Positions 40,755 through 41,431 of a stretch of DNA of 41,431 nt are shown here, one piece after another. This DNA is from CAIVAT01 sp037141055 (GTDB lineage: Bacteria > Bacteroidota > Bacteroidia > Bacteroidales > FEN-979), in contig JBAXDH010000017.1 of the NCBI GenBank assembly GCA_037141055.1, forward strand, positions 1-41,431. Reading direction: 5' to 3'. The notes under the pieces are model-generated. The model had not been told where the DNA came from, ran no database searches, and saw nothing but the letters and a program-made list of their open reading frames with translations. Position numbers and translations under genes: made by a program. The number at the start of each line of letters is the position of its first letter. Position 1 is the first letter of the stretch.

Positions 40755-41342
40755 ATGAAGACAAAAACCACATTCCCTGCCCGGACAATCCACGTTAAAA
40801 ACATGACGTGCAACTGCTGTATCCATTTGCTGCGCAGGGAACTTTCCATCGACGGCATCGAGATTCATGACATAAAACTGGGAACACTCGTCCTTTCTCA
40901 TGATCCGGGCAGGATTACCATGAAAAAGATTGAAACTTTGCTCGGGGACTATGGCTTCGAAATTATTCGCGACAAGGACAGGATGATCGTGGAACAGATC
41001 AAACAGGCCGTGATTGAACTTGTGCACAATTCCACATACAATGCCATGGTGCGCAACTCCGACTACCTCGTCGAACGGTTCGGAATGTCGTACCCCTATA
41101 TTTCATCGCTCTTTTCGAAATACGAAAGCACCACCCTCGAAAAATTCACCATTCTCCATAAAATTGAAAAGGTCAAGGAACTCATTGAATACGGGGAACT
41201 CACCCTCAGCGAGATTGCATACATGATGGGTTACAGCAGTGTGCAATATCTTTCCACCCAGTTCAAGTCGGTGACCGGCGTATCGGTAACGGAATACAAG
41301 GCAAACCCTTTCCAGGAGCGCAAAGGCATGGACCAGGTCTAA
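40755..41342 (+). CDS. AraC-type regulator with N-terminal HMA-like metal-binding domain
   Basis: The 195-residue protein has two parts. Residues 9-80 look like a heavy-metal-associated (HMA) ferredoxin-like fold, with VKNMTCNCCIHLLRREL holding three cysteines (C19, C21, C22) in a variant of the MxCxxC metal site. Residues 90-190 form a two-helix-turn-helix AraC domain (LVERFGMSYPYISSLFSKY, then LSEIAYMMGYSSVQYLSTQFKSVTGVSVTEYK). By architecture it may respond to copper or another soft metal, or to a redox change. No metal-efflux gene is next to it, so the target is unknown. It begins 9 bp after rodA; the right flank carries the second MITE-like element. Confidence 0.85.
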   Translation: MKTKTTFPARTIHVKNMTCNCCIHLLRRELSIDGIEIHDIKLGTLVLSHDPGRITMKKIETLLGDYGFEIIRDKDRMIVEQIKQAVIELVHNSTYNAMVRNSDYLVERFGMSYPYISSLFSKYESTTLEKFTILHKIEKVKELIEYGELTLSEIAYMMGYSSVQYLSTQFKSVTGVSVTEYKANPFQERKGMDQV

Positions 41343-41376
41343 GGCAGAGCTACTTCCCCGGGAATCATAAAATTTA

Positions 41377-41431
41377 TTGATTGATCACTTTTATACCAGT
41401 GAGTGAAAAGAGAAAAGCGGAGCAGCATAAA
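41377..41431. mobile_element. MITE-like element, copy 2 (truncated by the window edge)
   Basis: The 55 bases from 41377 to the window end match the reverse complement of the right end of copy 1 (34494-34548) except for one C/T change. It is therefore inserted in the opposite orientation, 34 bp after the AraC-type gene stop. Its left flank is A+T-rich, like the flank of copy 1. Confidence 0.85.

Overview
The window comes from a member of the Bacteroidota, most likely Bacteroidales-like. This rests on several things: recurrent promoters of the Bacteroidota type (a -7 box TAnnTTTG, often read as TACCTTTG); a metallophosphoesterase ending in a type IX secretion (T9SS) sorting domain; an IPExxxVDY-family protein beside rnc; a SMUG2-type DNA glycosylase; a fused TolB-propeller/outer-membrane-barrel protein; and a short-form RsmI. 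Most genes are chromosomal housekeeping genes. No phage, plasmid, CRISPR or restriction genes are visible. All family calls are from reading the translations; no database search was possible.

Layout. 1-4.46 kb is the edge of a surface-polysaccharide-type locus: a DegT-family sugar aminotransferase and a SAM methyltransferase on +, then a polytopic membrane protein and a GT2 glycosyltransferase on -. It reads as more A+T-rich than the rest and stops at a tRNA-Ser(GGA), which has its own near-consensus promoter and terminator. 4.7-8.5 kb is a leftward block: MBL hydrolase, GT9 heptosyltransferase-like protein, TatD nuclease, L-asparaginase. 8.6-15.3 kb runs rightward: a large periplasmic/outer-membrane propeller-barrel protein, a YhbP-like flavin-fold protein and the B12-dependent ribonucleotide reductase NrdJ. 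15.3-20.3 kb runs leftward: a protein of tandem 25-residue repeats, a radical SAM enzyme, an AsmA-like protein and a Bacteroidota hypothetical. 20.3-23.8 kb runs rightward: tdk, the T9SS-sorted phosphoesterase, a cyclophilin and pheS. 23.8-28.7 kb is a leftward lipid/RNA block: acpP, fabF, rnc, IPExxxVDY protein, phasin-like protein, UbiB-like kinase. Then come purN (+), pgi (-), a histidine kinase/response regulator pair with rsmI (+), acylphosphatase (-), SRAP (+), SMUG2 and a LuxE-like protein (-), and finally a lipoprotein, mrdA, rodA and an HMA-AraC regulator (+).

Genes that work together: mrdA and rodA form the elongasome transglycosylase/transpeptidase pair; acpP and fabF serve fatty-acid elongation; SMUG2 makes abasic sites and the neighbouring SRAP protein shields them; NrdJ and Tdk both feed dNTP pools.

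The least expected material is non-coding. (1) At least six short, degenerate tandem arrays with a 7- or 8-bp period sit between genes, mostly with different unit sequences, and two arrays 3 kb apart share one octamer consensus. (2) A 248-bp MITE-like element with 24-bp perfect terminal inverted repeats, a probable ~10-bp target duplication and a foldable core lies at 34301-34548; a second, inverted copy starts at 41377 and runs off the window. (3) Four RTTAA half-sites spaced exactly 10 bp apart lie upstream of the two-component operon, whose promoter has a good -7 box but no -33 box. (4) A 9-bp inverted repeat of palindromic GAACGTT-type sites brackets the candidate nrdJ promoter.
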